NCBI GenBank assembly: GCA_002408385.1
Contig: DHSB01000182.1
Span: 1 to 21,072, forward strand
Direction of reading: 5' to 3'
Source of the DNA: Myxococcales bacterium UBA5297
GTDB taxonomy: Bacteria; Myxococcota; Myxococcia; Myxococcales; UBA5297
DNA length: 21,072 bases
Shown here: one piece after another, positions 1 through 6,144 of the stretch
Position numbering within the stretch: position 1 is the first letter of the stretch
Layout: each line of letters starts with the position of its first letter
Notes under the pieces: generated by a model
What the model was told of the DNA's origin: nothing
Database searches by the model: none
What the model saw: only the letters and a program-made list of their open reading frames with translations
Position numbers and translations under genes: made by a program

Positions 1-98
1 CCGGGCGAGTGCATGGACGGCGGAGCTCCAGCTCCGCGAAGTCGGGCCGAACCCGGGCGAGAGGATGGACGGCGGAGCTCCAGCTTCGCCAAGGGGCC
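1..98. repeat. Two 52-bp repeat units with a palindromic core
   Basis: Two near-identical 52-bp units lie head to tail. Each carries the core ggcggagctccagctccgcc or a one-to-two base variant, a 9-bp inverted repeat around a 2-base centre (cores at about 19-38 and 71-90). The flanks read accgaacccgggcga and gatggacgg. The same unit recurs at 3061-3240, and a relative is at 9107-9210. Because it occurs only in gaps, it is most likely a dispersed intergenic element. No coding signal is seen. Confidence 0.8.
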
Positions 99-100
99 CA

Positions 101-352
101 GCAACGGTAGACCCACGAGGCAACTACCGGAGGCCCCCGACTCAACAACGGTAGGCCCAGGGGGCAACTACCGGAGGCCCCCGACTCAACAACGGTAGGC
201 CCAGGGGGCAACTACCGGAGTCCCAGGCTCAACAACCGCAGGCCCACGGCTCAACTATCCGAGGCCCAGGTCCCAACGACGGTAGGCCCGCGGTTCAACT
301 ACCCGAGCCCCCACCTTCAACGACGGTAGGCCCGCGAGCCAACACCCGAGGC
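101..352. repeat. 44-bp direct tandem repeat array, about 5.5 copies
   Basis: The phrase caactaccggaggcccccga recurs at 121 and 165, with diverging copies at 209, 252, 296 and 340. Between them sits a conserved caacaacggtaggccca block. The period is 43-44 bases, not a multiple of three, so this is not a protein repeat. The array decays from left (nearly perfect) to right (degenerate). There are no unique spacers between repeats, so it is not a CRISPR array. Function unknown. Confidence 0.85.
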
Positions 353-458
353 CGCCGGGAACCCTCGAATCGGCCGCGCCTCTGCTCGGTTCCTCGACGG
401 GCGCATTACTATGCGCCCCTACCAGCCAGCGACCGATCGCTTGGGTTCCGGGCGAAGC
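346..458. repeat. Dispersed ~110-bp intergenic repeat, copy 1
   Basis: This stretch shares ggccgccgggaa, a gaatcg block, a tcctcgacgggcgcatt block and ggttccgggcg with 3249-3405 in the same order. A more diverged copy is at 8577-8690. It lies directly upstream of the CPBP protease gene, so it may form part of its leader. The copies resemble each other only in gaps, which suggests a small non-autonomous mobile or regulatory repeat. Confidence 0.65.
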
Positions 459-484
459 CCGGGCTGTGAGCAGCGGGAGGAAAC

Positions 485-1363
485 ATGGACAAGGTGGCAC
501 GCGCCCGCAAGGGGCTTCTCGTCTACTTCGCGGCGCTGCTGCCGCTCTCCGGCGCCGTGGAGATTTGCATGCTGCGAAGGGCGAGCTCTATCGCAGAGCA
601 GCCCGGGCTCGTCGCGGCGCTCATGTGGACCCCGGCGCTCGCCGCGCTCGTCGCGCGGCTCGTCTTGCGCGAGGGTTTCGGCGACGTCTCGTTCCGACTC
701 GGCACGCGCAGGGCCTGGGGCTATTTGATGGCCTGGCTCTTTCCGGTGGCGGTGGGACTGCTCGCCTACGGGACCGGCTGGACGACCGGGCTTGTCGAGC
801 TCGCCGTCCCCGAGAGCAGCTCACCGGCGCTGGCCGCCTCTCCAGCGGCGCTCTTCGCCCTCAAGCTGCTCGTGCAGATGACCCTGGGCGCGCTCGTTGG
901 ATCTGTCCTCGCCGCCGGGGAGGAGCTCGGCTGGCGGGGCTACATGCTCACCCGCTTGATCGATGCCGGCCTGCCCCGGCCGGTCCTCTTGAGCGCGCTG
1001 ATCTGGGGCGTCTGGCACGCCCCGCTCATCCTCAGCGGCCAGTACGCCTCCGGCGGCAGCCCCTTGCTGTCGACGGTGGTCTTCTTGGTCACCGTCGTCG
1101 CCATCACCTACCTCTTCTCTCGGTTGCGCCTGGAGACCGGCAGCGTCTGGCCCGCGGTCCTCGCTCACGGCGCCTGGAACGCGGTCATCCAGGGCGTATT
1201 CGATCGCTTCTCGGAGCTGCCGAACAGGTGGATAGGCGAGTCGGGGCTGCTCACCGCAGTCTTCACCCTCGGGCTCGTTTTCCTGCTCGTGCGCGGCCGC
1301 TGGTCGGTCCGACGCAAGCCGCTCGACGAGCCGGAAGAGGTGCCTGCGCTGGCCACCTGGTAG
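485..1363 (+). CDS. CPBP family intramembrane metalloprotease (CAAX/Abi type)
   Basis: Polytopic membrane protein of 292 residues with the three signatures of the CPBP/CAAX-protease superfamily: EELGWR (Glu146, Glu147, Arg151), GVWHAPL (His178) and HGAWN (His228, Asn232). These residues form the metal-dependent active site within the membrane. Hydrophobic segments occur around residues 11-28, 43-60, 80-98, 121-142, 166-184, 196-211, 222-240 and 250-270. The start is ATG at 485 behind the ribosome site gggagg at 475-480. Bacterial members act in prenyl-protein processing, bacteriocin self-protection or transcription control, but no substrate can be named here. The gene stands alone, converging on the small zinc-ribbon gene. 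Family assignment is firm; role is unknown. Confidence 0.93.
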   Translation: MDKVARARKGLLVYFAALLPLSGAVEICMLRRASSIAEQPGLVAALMWTPALAALVARLVLREGFGDVSFRLGTRRAWGYLMAWLFPVAVGLLAYGTGWTTGLVELAVPESSSPALAASPAALFALKLLVQMTLGALVGSVLAAGEELGWRGYMLTRLIDAGLPRPVLLSALIWGVWHAPLILSGQYASGGSPLLSTVVFLVTVVAITYLFSRLRLETGSVWPAVLAHGAWNAVIQGVFDRFSELPNRWIGESGLLTAVFTLGLVFLLVRGRWSVRRKPLDEPEEVPALATW

Positions 1364-1458
1364 AGCCCACGAGGCGCTGGTACAGAAGGGCCGCGCGCGG
1401 CGGCGCGCGGCGCGATTCGGGGCGCAGTCTGCCCGGGGGCCAAGCGGCCCTCCGCGGC

Positions 1459-1478
1459 GGCTCGCCTTTGCGCGAGCC
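1459..1478. terminator. Weak hairpin between convergent genes
   Basis: Stem ggctcgc/gcgagcc (7 bp, 6-base loop) in the 156-bp gap between the convergent CPBP gene and the small zinc-ribbon gene. There is no T-tract on either strand, so termination is only a possibility. Nothing else is seen in this gap. Confidence 0.25.
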
Positions 1479-1519
1479 CGTCGCCAAGGCGCCGGCGGGC
1501 AAACCGCAGCGGTGTCGGC

Positions 1520-1729
1520 CTACTCCCCGTACTCGGGGCCGGCCCGGTCGATTCCGACCACGCCCTTGCCGCCGCACACGCTGCAGGGGTCCTCGACCTT
1601 CGTCAGGCCCACGTAGCGCCCCTTGCCCGCGCAGCCCGGGCAGAGCGTCTGCTCGCCCGCGGGTCGCTCCTCGGCCGGCCCGGTCCCCGACAACCCCAGC
1701 TCGTCGGGACTGAAGTCGATGATCGACAT
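1520..1729 (-). CDS. Small protein with a DnaJ-like two-motif zinc ribbon
   Basis: Protein of 69 residues. After an acidic N-terminus (about residues 1-28) come two CxxCxGxG motifs, CPGCAGKG and CSVCGGKG, separated by 11 residues. This is the pattern of half the cysteine-rich region of DnaJ, where four cysteines bind one zinc ion. No J domain is present, so it is not a chaperone of that family. The ATG at 1729 is preceded at 10 bases by a good ribosome site (ggagg), which supports a real gene. It lies 63 bases downstream of the histidine kinase on the same strand and may be co-transcribed. Function unknown; RNA, protein or metal binding are all possible. Confidence 0.75.
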   Translation of the reverse strand: MSIIDFSPDELGLSGTGPAEERPAGEQTLCPGCAGKGRYVGLTKVEDPCSVCGGKGVVGIDRAGPEYGE

Positions 1730-1792
1730 GATAGGTCAGCCTCCGGGCAAGCCCTGCCAAACCCTGCCGCCAGAGTGCGGACGGCTTCGTCG

Positions 1793-2986
1793 CTACTCGC
1801 GAGAGGGCGTCGTCTGTTCGAGCGGGCGTCGCCGGTCGGCCTTCGCGACGCCCAAAGAAACGTAGGCATCGGCCTCGGGCGCCTCGGCGCTCGGAACCCT
1901 TTGAAGACGCCGAGGGAGCAAGACGGTGAAGGTCGAGCCAGTGCCGTGCGCGCTCTGCACGTCGAGACTGCCGCCGTGGGCCTCGACGATGCGGCGCGAG
2001 ACGTAGAGCCCCACGCCCAGCCCCGTGTAGCGGCGGCGAACCGAGGCGGCGCGCACGAAGGGGGCGAAGATGCGCTCGAGCTCGGAGGGGGTCATGCCGA
2101 TGCCGTGGTCGCGCACGATGAGCCAGGCGGTGGTCGAGTCGGCGCGCACGGTGATCTCGACCGGCCCGCCCGCCCCGTACTTGAGGGCGTTGGAGACCAG
2201 GTTCGAGGCGACCTGCTCGATGCGCAGCCGGTCCCATCGGCCGACCGCGCGGTCGGGGGCGTCGAGGCTGAGGGTGCAGCCCGACGCGTCGGCCTGAGCC
2301 TGAAAGCCGGAGACGAGCTCGCGGGCGAGCGTACACAGGTCGAGCTCGTCGATTTCGAGCCGCAGGCTGCCGTTCCCGATGCGCGAGACCTCGAGCAGGT
2401 CGTCGACGAGTCGGGTCAGCCGCTCGACCTGCCGCAACGCGAGCGCCAGCGTCTTCTCGAGCCGTTCGGGCCCGAGGCGATCGGCCGGCGTTCGGCCCGC
2501 CCGACCAACCGCCTGGAGCTGCAGGCTCAAGACCCCCAGCGGCGTGCGCAGCTCGTGAGCGGCGAAACAGACGAGCTCGTCGCGTGCTCTGAGCTCGTCG
2601 CGAAGCCGGCGCTCGGCGTCGGGGCCGGAAGAGCTTGGGATCTCGACCCGGGCATGAGGCTGTGCCGAGCGAGCGCGCAGCCGCGGGGCCAAGAGGGCGA
2701 GGCCGAGCGCCGAGGGAACGAACAGGACGAGCCACAACGCGCCGTCCGCTGCGGCGCGGGGAGCCGGTTCGAGACACGAAGCCGCCAGCCCGGCTGCTCC
2801 GGCGGCCGCCAGGGCGAGCGCGGGGCCATGGTCCCAGTGCCAGGCTGCCGCGGCCACGGCGAACAGAAGCAGGCAGCAGGCGAGAGGCGACGGTCCGAGC
2901 GCCGTAGAGAAGATGCCTGCCGCCGCGACGCCAGAGAGCGCTGCCGTTCGGTAGGCGCGCGATGGTCTTCGTCCGCTCATTTGCAT
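1793..2986 (-). CDS. Membrane-bound sensor histidine kinase
   Basis: Protein of 397 residues. Four hydrophobic segments (about residues 14-31, 34-50, 54-71 and 83-100) form a compact N-terminal membrane module, loosely like DUF4118/KdpD-type sensors. A HisKA domain follows with the phospho-acceptor motif AAHELRTPLG (His144). The HATPase domain shows the N box (SNLVSNALKYG), G1 box (VRDHGIGM) and G2 box (TGLGVGLYVS). There is no HAMP, PAS or receiver domain, and no response regulator gene is nearby, so its partner is elsewhere. The start is ATG at 2986, or the in-frame ATG at 2980. The open frame continues upstream to 3415, but that part translates the intergenic repeats and is rejected. The likely signal is membrane state or a small ligand; this is inference. 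Confidence 0.9.
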   Translation of the reverse strand: MQMSGRRPSRAYRTAALSGVAAAGIFSTALGPSPLACCLLLFAVAAAAWHWDHGPALALAAAGAAGLAASCLEPAPRAAADGALWLVLFVPSALGLALLAPRLRARSAQPHARVEIPSSSGPDAERRLRDELRARDELVCFAAHELRTPLGVLSLQLQAVGRAGRTPADRLGPERLEKTLALALRQVERLTRLVDDLLEVSRIGNGSLRLEIDELDLCTLARELVSGFQAQADASGCTLSLDAPDRAVGRWDRLRIEQVASNLVSNALKYGAGGPVEITVRADSTTAWLIVRDHGIGMTPSELERIFAPFVRAASVRRRYTGLGVGLYVSRRIVEAHGGSLDVQSAHGTGSTFTVLLPRRLQRVPSAEAPEADAYVSLGVAKADRRRPLEQTTPSRE

Positions 2987-3060
2987 TACCGAAAGCAAAC
3001 CTCTGGCTTGCTCTCGGAGCCGCAACCGCCCGGCGGGGCCTGCGACGCGGCTGCACGGAG

Positions 3061-3240
3061 ACGAGCGCCAGGATGGACGGGGGCGAAAGGATGGAGGGCG
3101 GAGCTCCAGCTCCGCCAAGTCGGACCGAACCCGGGCGAGTGGATGGAGGGCGGAGCTCCAGCTCCGCCAAGTCGGACCGAACCCGGGCGAATGGATGGAC
3201 GGGAGCGAAAGGATGGACGGCGGAGCTCCAGCTCCGCCAT
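3061..3240. repeat. Three 52-bp palindrome-bearing repeat units
   Basis: Cores identical to ggcggagctccagctccgcc begin at 3097, 3149 and 3219. The first two are 52 bases apart. The third is displaced to 70 bases by an extra ~18-base piece containing gggagcgaaaggatgga, which also precedes the first core. The units match those at 1-98. They lie 75-255 bases upstream of the histidine kinase start and 310-490 bases upstream of glgC, so they could sit in either leader. Each core could fold as a short RNA or DNA hairpin. Confidence 0.8.
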
Positions 3241-3248
3241 ACCGTTTT

Positions 3249-3405
3249 CCGGAGCGCCAGAGATTGCCGAAGGCCGGCCTTCGTGCCGGCCGCCGGGAAA
3301 CTCTTGAATCGCCCGCTTCTGCCCGATTCCCCGACGGGCGCATTGCTATGGCCCCTACCAACCTGCGAGCGATCGTCTCGGGTTCCGGGCGCCGCCCGGG
3401 AAGTT
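3249..3405. repeat. Dispersed ~110-150-bp intergenic repeat, copy 2
   Basis: This is the longest of three related copies. It starts with cggagcgccag, contains the palindromic ggccggccttcgtgccggcc segment, then ggccgccgggaa, gaatcgcccgct, ttccccgacgggcgcatt and ggttccgggcg. The same block order occurs at 346-458 and, diverged, at 8577-8690. It lies upstream of the glucan operon. No reading frame is conserved between copies. Confidence 0.65.
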
Positions 3406-3479
3406 GCTTGGGCAAGGCGGAACGAGCTCAAGGGCGCCATCGAGAGCCTCTCTGCCGGCCCGTCGAGGCCAGATGGCAC

Positions 3480-3509
3480 TTGTGGCCGCTTGGTTGGCCC
3501 CTCTACACT
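3480..3509 (+). promoter_or_regulatory. Possible sigma-70-like promoter for the glg operon
   Basis: A weak match: ttgtgg (-35-like) and tacact (-10-like) separated by 18 bases, ending about 41 bases before the glgC start. Both hexamers depart from consensus and promoters of such GC-rich genomes are hard to read, so this is a tentative call. A promoter is expected in this gap because the preceding gene is on the opposite strand. Confidence 0.22.
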
Positions 3510-3550
3510 CGGCCGGCTTGTACAAACCCTCACTTTCCCGGGGTGAAACC

Positions 3551-4840
3551 ATGCGCAAAGCAATTGGAATGATCTTTGCGGGCGGTCGGGTCGAGGAGCT
3601 GTCGGTCCTCACCGGACGGCGCCCGAAGTCCGCGGTGGTTTTTGGCGGCGTCTATCGGATGATCGATTTCGCGCTGACCAACATGGCCGATGCCGACGTC
3701 GGCCAGGTGGGCATCCTCACGCAGTACCGGCCCGCGTCGTTGATGGACCACGTCGGCTCGGGCAGCTCCTGGGACCTCGTGGGCTCGACCCGCGGGGTGC
3801 GCTTCTTGCCGCCGTCGCTCGGGCACGAGGGCGCCGAGTGGTACCGCGGCCCGGCCGATGCGCTCTTCCAGAACCTGGAGTTCATCGAGCGCTCGAACGC
3901 GACCGACGTCATCGCCGTCTCCGGCGACCATCCCTACTCGATGGACTATCGGCGCCTGCTCGACTTCCACATCGAGAAGGATGCCGACCTGACCGTGGCC
4001 TTCAGCCCGCGCGAAAAAGACGCCCACCGCTTCGGCATCGGCGAGCTCAACGCGGCCGGCCAGATCCTCGGCTTCACCGAGAAGCCCGAGCTGCCGCGCT
4101 CGAACCTCGCCTCGATGTCGGTCTACGTCTTCAAGCGCTCGGTGCTCATCGAGGAGCTCAAGCGCGCCATCGGCGGCGAGGAGGGCCAGCAGACCTTCCA
4201 GATCCACGAGGTGCTGCACCGGATGATGACCCGCCGGCGCGCCTACGGCTACGTGCACCGCGGCGTCTGGGAGTACACCCGCACCATCGACGAGTACTTC
4301 GAGGCCCACAGGGCGCTCGTCGGGCGCGAGCCGCGCATCTCGTTCGACGAGTGGGAGGTGCGCACCAACCTGCTCGCGCGGCGCACCACGCCGCCTTCGC
4401 CCTCGCGCTTGCTGCCCGGCGCGCAGATCGAGAGCTCGCTGCTCTCGGGCAACTGCGTCGTCGAGGGCACGGTCAAGGGCAGCGTGCTCTCCCCGGGCGT
4501 GCGCATCGGCAAGGGCGCGGTCGTCACCGACTGCGTGCTCCACCACGACGTGGTCGTCGAGGAGGGCGCCCGGCTCACCGGCGTGATCAGCGACAAGAGC
4601 GCGGTCTTCGGCCGCAACTGCCAGGTCGGCCTCGGCGACATCGTCCCCAACGAGGAGCTGCCCAAGTCGCTCACCTGCGGGGCGACGCTCGTCGGCTGGG
4701 AGGCGCGCATCCCGGCCGAGGCGCGCATCGGCAAGAACTGCATTATCCACGCGGAGATCGTCGAGTCGGATCTCGGCGCGGAAGTCCCCTCCGGCGCGAG
4801 CCGCTGGCCCGCGTCGGCGCGAAAGGCGGTGGCCCCGTGA
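3551..4840 (+). CDS. glgC: GlgC-like glucose-1-phosphate adenylyltransferase, divergent loop
   Basis: Protein of 429 residues, the usual GlgC length. It would make ADP-glucose from ATP and glucose-1-phosphate in the cytoplasm. Family features: FGGVYRMIDF (31-40), LTQYRPASL (56-64), WYRGPADALFQN (97-108), SGDHPYSMDY (124-133), FTEKP (175-179), then a left-handed beta-helix C-terminus with hexapeptide-like repeats (about 295-400). The first loop reads AGGRVEELSVLT (10-21) where classical GlgC has AGGxGxRLxPLT, so the usual Gly-x-Arg is lost, while Lys26 in RPKSAV is kept. The start is ATG at 3551 after ggggtgaaacc; the open frame to 3404 is intergenic. It overlaps the next gene by 4 bases, implying translational coupling. 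A different sugar nucleotide or a regulatory, non-catalytic role cannot be excluded. Confidence 0.85.
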   Translation: MRKAIGMIFAGGRVEELSVLTGRRPKSAVVFGGVYRMIDFALTNMADADVGQVGILTQYRPASLMDHVGSGSSWDLVGSTRGVRFLPPSLGHEGAEWYRGPADALFQNLEFIERSNATDVIAVSGDHPYSMDYRRLLDFHIEKDADLTVAFSPREKDAHRFGIGELNAAGQILGFTEKPELPRSNLASMSVYVFKRSVLIEELKRAIGGEEGQQTFQIHEVLHRMMTRRRAYGYVHRGVWEYTRTIDEYFEAHRALVGREPRISFDEWEVRTNLLARRTTPPSPSRLLPGAQIESSLLSGNCVVEGTVKGSVLSPGVRIGKGAVVTDCVLHHDVVVEEGARLTGVISDKSAVFGRNCQVGLGDIVPNEELPKSLTCGATLVGWEARIPAEARIGKNCIIHAEIVESDLGAEVPSGASRWPASARKAVAP

Positions 4841-6009
4841 AAGTGACCTACTTCACCCGTGAGTACCCGCCGCACGTCTATGGCGGCGCCGGCGTCCACA
4901 TCAAGAACCTCTCGCGCGAAGTGGCCAAGCGGGCCCAGGTCGACGTGCGCTGCTTCGGCGAGCAGGACCTCAGCGAGGAGAGCCTCAAGGTCAAGGGCTA
5001 CAACGCCTGGCCGAGGATGTGGGAGGGCGAGGACAAGAAGTTCAACAGCACCTTGGGCACCTTCTCGACCGACCTGTCGATGATCCGCGACCGCATCGAC
5101 TCCGACCTCGTCCACGGCCACACCTGGTACGCCTCGATGGCCGGCTTCTTCGCCAAAATGCTCTACGACATCCCGCTGGTGAGCACGGTGCACAGCCTCG
5201 AGCCGCTGCGCCCGTGGAAGGAGGAGCAGCTCGGGCGCTCCTACCACCTCACGAGCTGGATCGAGCGGGTCGCCTTGGAGAGCTCGGACCGCGTGGTCGC
5301 CGTCTCCAACCAGTCGCGCGGCGAGATCCTCGAGCACTTCCCGGCCATCGACCCGAAGAAGGTGGTCGTCATCCACAACGGCATCGACCTGAACGTCTGG
5401 CGCCACGTCGATCGCACCGACGCGCGTCAGGCCTACGGGCTGCTCGACCAGCCGTACATCCTGTTCGTCGGCCGCACCTCGCGGCAGAAGGGCATGGTCT
5501 ACCTCATCGAGGCGATGAAGCACGTCGACCCGGGCGTGCGCCTGGTCTGCTGCACCAGCGCGCCGGACACCCCGGAGATCGAGGAGGAGATCGCCGCCAA
5601 GGTGAAGCAGGAGCCGCGCTGCACCTGGATAAACACCCTGCTGCGCGAGGAGCAGTACATCGAGCTCTACAGCGGGGCGACCGTCTTCGCCTGCCCGTCG
5701 GTCTACGAGCCGTTCGGCATCATCAACCTCGAGGCGATGGCCTGCGAGCGCCCGGTGGTCGCGAGCGCGGTGGGCGGCATCCAAGAGGTGGTGGTCAACG
5801 AGAAGACCGGCTTCCTGGTTCCGCCGGCCGAGCCCAAGGCGCTCGCCGAGGCGATCAACCGCGTGCTGCGCAACCCGGAGATGGCCCGGCAGTTCGGGCT
5901 CGCCGGGCGCAAGCGGGTCGAGGACCACTTCTCGTGGACCTCCATCGCCGACAAGACGCTGGCGATGTACCGCGAGCTGCTCCTGGAGAAGGGGCGCAAG
6001 GTCGATTGA
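4837..6009 (+). CDS. glgM: GT4 glycosyltransferase: maltose-1-phosphate synthase (GlgM) or glycogen synthase
   Basis: Protein of 390 residues starting at GTG 4837, whose GTGA overlaps the glgC stop. N-terminal domain: REYPPHVYGGAGVH (8-21), a sugar-nucleotide-synthase type glycine loop, and HGHTWY plus HSLEPLRPWKEEQLG. C-terminal domain: RTSRQKG (213-219), which positions the phosphates, and the GT4 E-x7-E motif in YEPFGIINLEAMA (Glu291, Glu299). The overall pattern closely follows the actinobacterial GlgM type (Mycobacterium Rv1212c), which joins ADP-glucose to glucose-1-phosphate to give maltose-1-phosphate. The neighbouring glgE supports that role. Direct chain elongation as a short GlgA is the alternative. 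Family certain, GlgM preferred from context. Confidence 0.88.
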   Translation: MKVTYFTREYPPHVYGGAGVHIKNLSREVAKRAQVDVRCFGEQDLSEESLKVKGYNAWPRMWEGEDKKFNSTLGTFSTDLSMIRDRIDSDLVHGHTWYASMAGFFAKMLYDIPLVSTVHSLEPLRPWKEEQLGRSYHLTSWIERVALESSDRVVAVSNQSRGEILEHFPAIDPKKVVVIHNGIDLNVWRHVDRTDARQAYGLLDQPYILFVGRTSRQKGMVYLIEAMKHVDPGVRLVCCTSAPDTPEIEEEIAAKVKQEPRCTWINTLLREEQYIELYSGATVFACPSVYEPFGIINLEAMACERPVVASAVGGIQEVVVNEKTGFLVPPAEPKALAEAINRVLRNPEMARQFGLAGRKRVEDHFSWTSIADKTLAMYRELLLEKGRKVD

Positions 6010-6077
6010 TCCCGAAGTTCCCACGGCGTCGCCCCGCCCACCGGGCGCGGGGCGCGCCCGACCGGATGGAGCAACGA

Positions 6078-6108
6078 CGAAGGCGCGCCCGTTCGCGGCG
6101 CGCCTTCG
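6078..6108 (+). terminator. 12-bp hairpin between glgM and glgE
   Basis: Perfect inverted repeat cgaaggcgcgcc/ggcgcgccttcg with a 7-base loop, in the 135-bp gap before glgE. There is no T-tract, so it may be an attenuator, a Rho-dependent or processing site, or an mRNA 3'-end stabiliser rather than a full terminator. It would let glgE be expressed at a different level from glgC-glgM. Confidence 0.5.
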
Positions 6109-6133
6109 GTGCATCCGGCAATTTCCCCCCCAC

Positions 6134-6140
6134 GAGGTGA
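6134..6140 (+). promoter_or_regulatory. Ribosome binding site that fixes the TTG start of glgE
   Basis: gaggtga is a full complement to the 16S anti-Shine-Dalgarno region and stands at normal spacing from TTG at 6145. The nine bases directly before the start (ggtgaaacc) are identical to those before the ATG of glgC, which argues strongly for this start over the ATG at 6109. Confidence 0.75.
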
Positions 6141-6144
6141 AACC

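Noticed and set aside
101..352. CRISPR array
   Set aside because: Repeats are contiguous with no unique spacers, they decay progressively, and no cas gene is present.
2987..3415. An N-terminal extension of the histidine kinase up to 3415
   Set aside because: The extra residues come from the 52-bp repeats and the dispersed repeat. A compact membrane module starts just after ATG 2986.
1263..3563. A 766-codon minus-strand frame over the kinase and its upstream gap
   Set aside because: It is out of frame with the histidine kinase, is very Arg/Pro-rich and translates the intergenic repeats. The kinase frame at 1793-2986 has all catalytic boxes.
6109..6144. ATG at 6109 as the start of GlgE
   Set aside because: It falls at the end of the hairpin at 6078-6108 and lacks a ribosome site, whereas TTG at 6145 follows gaggtga and the same nine-base leader as glgC.
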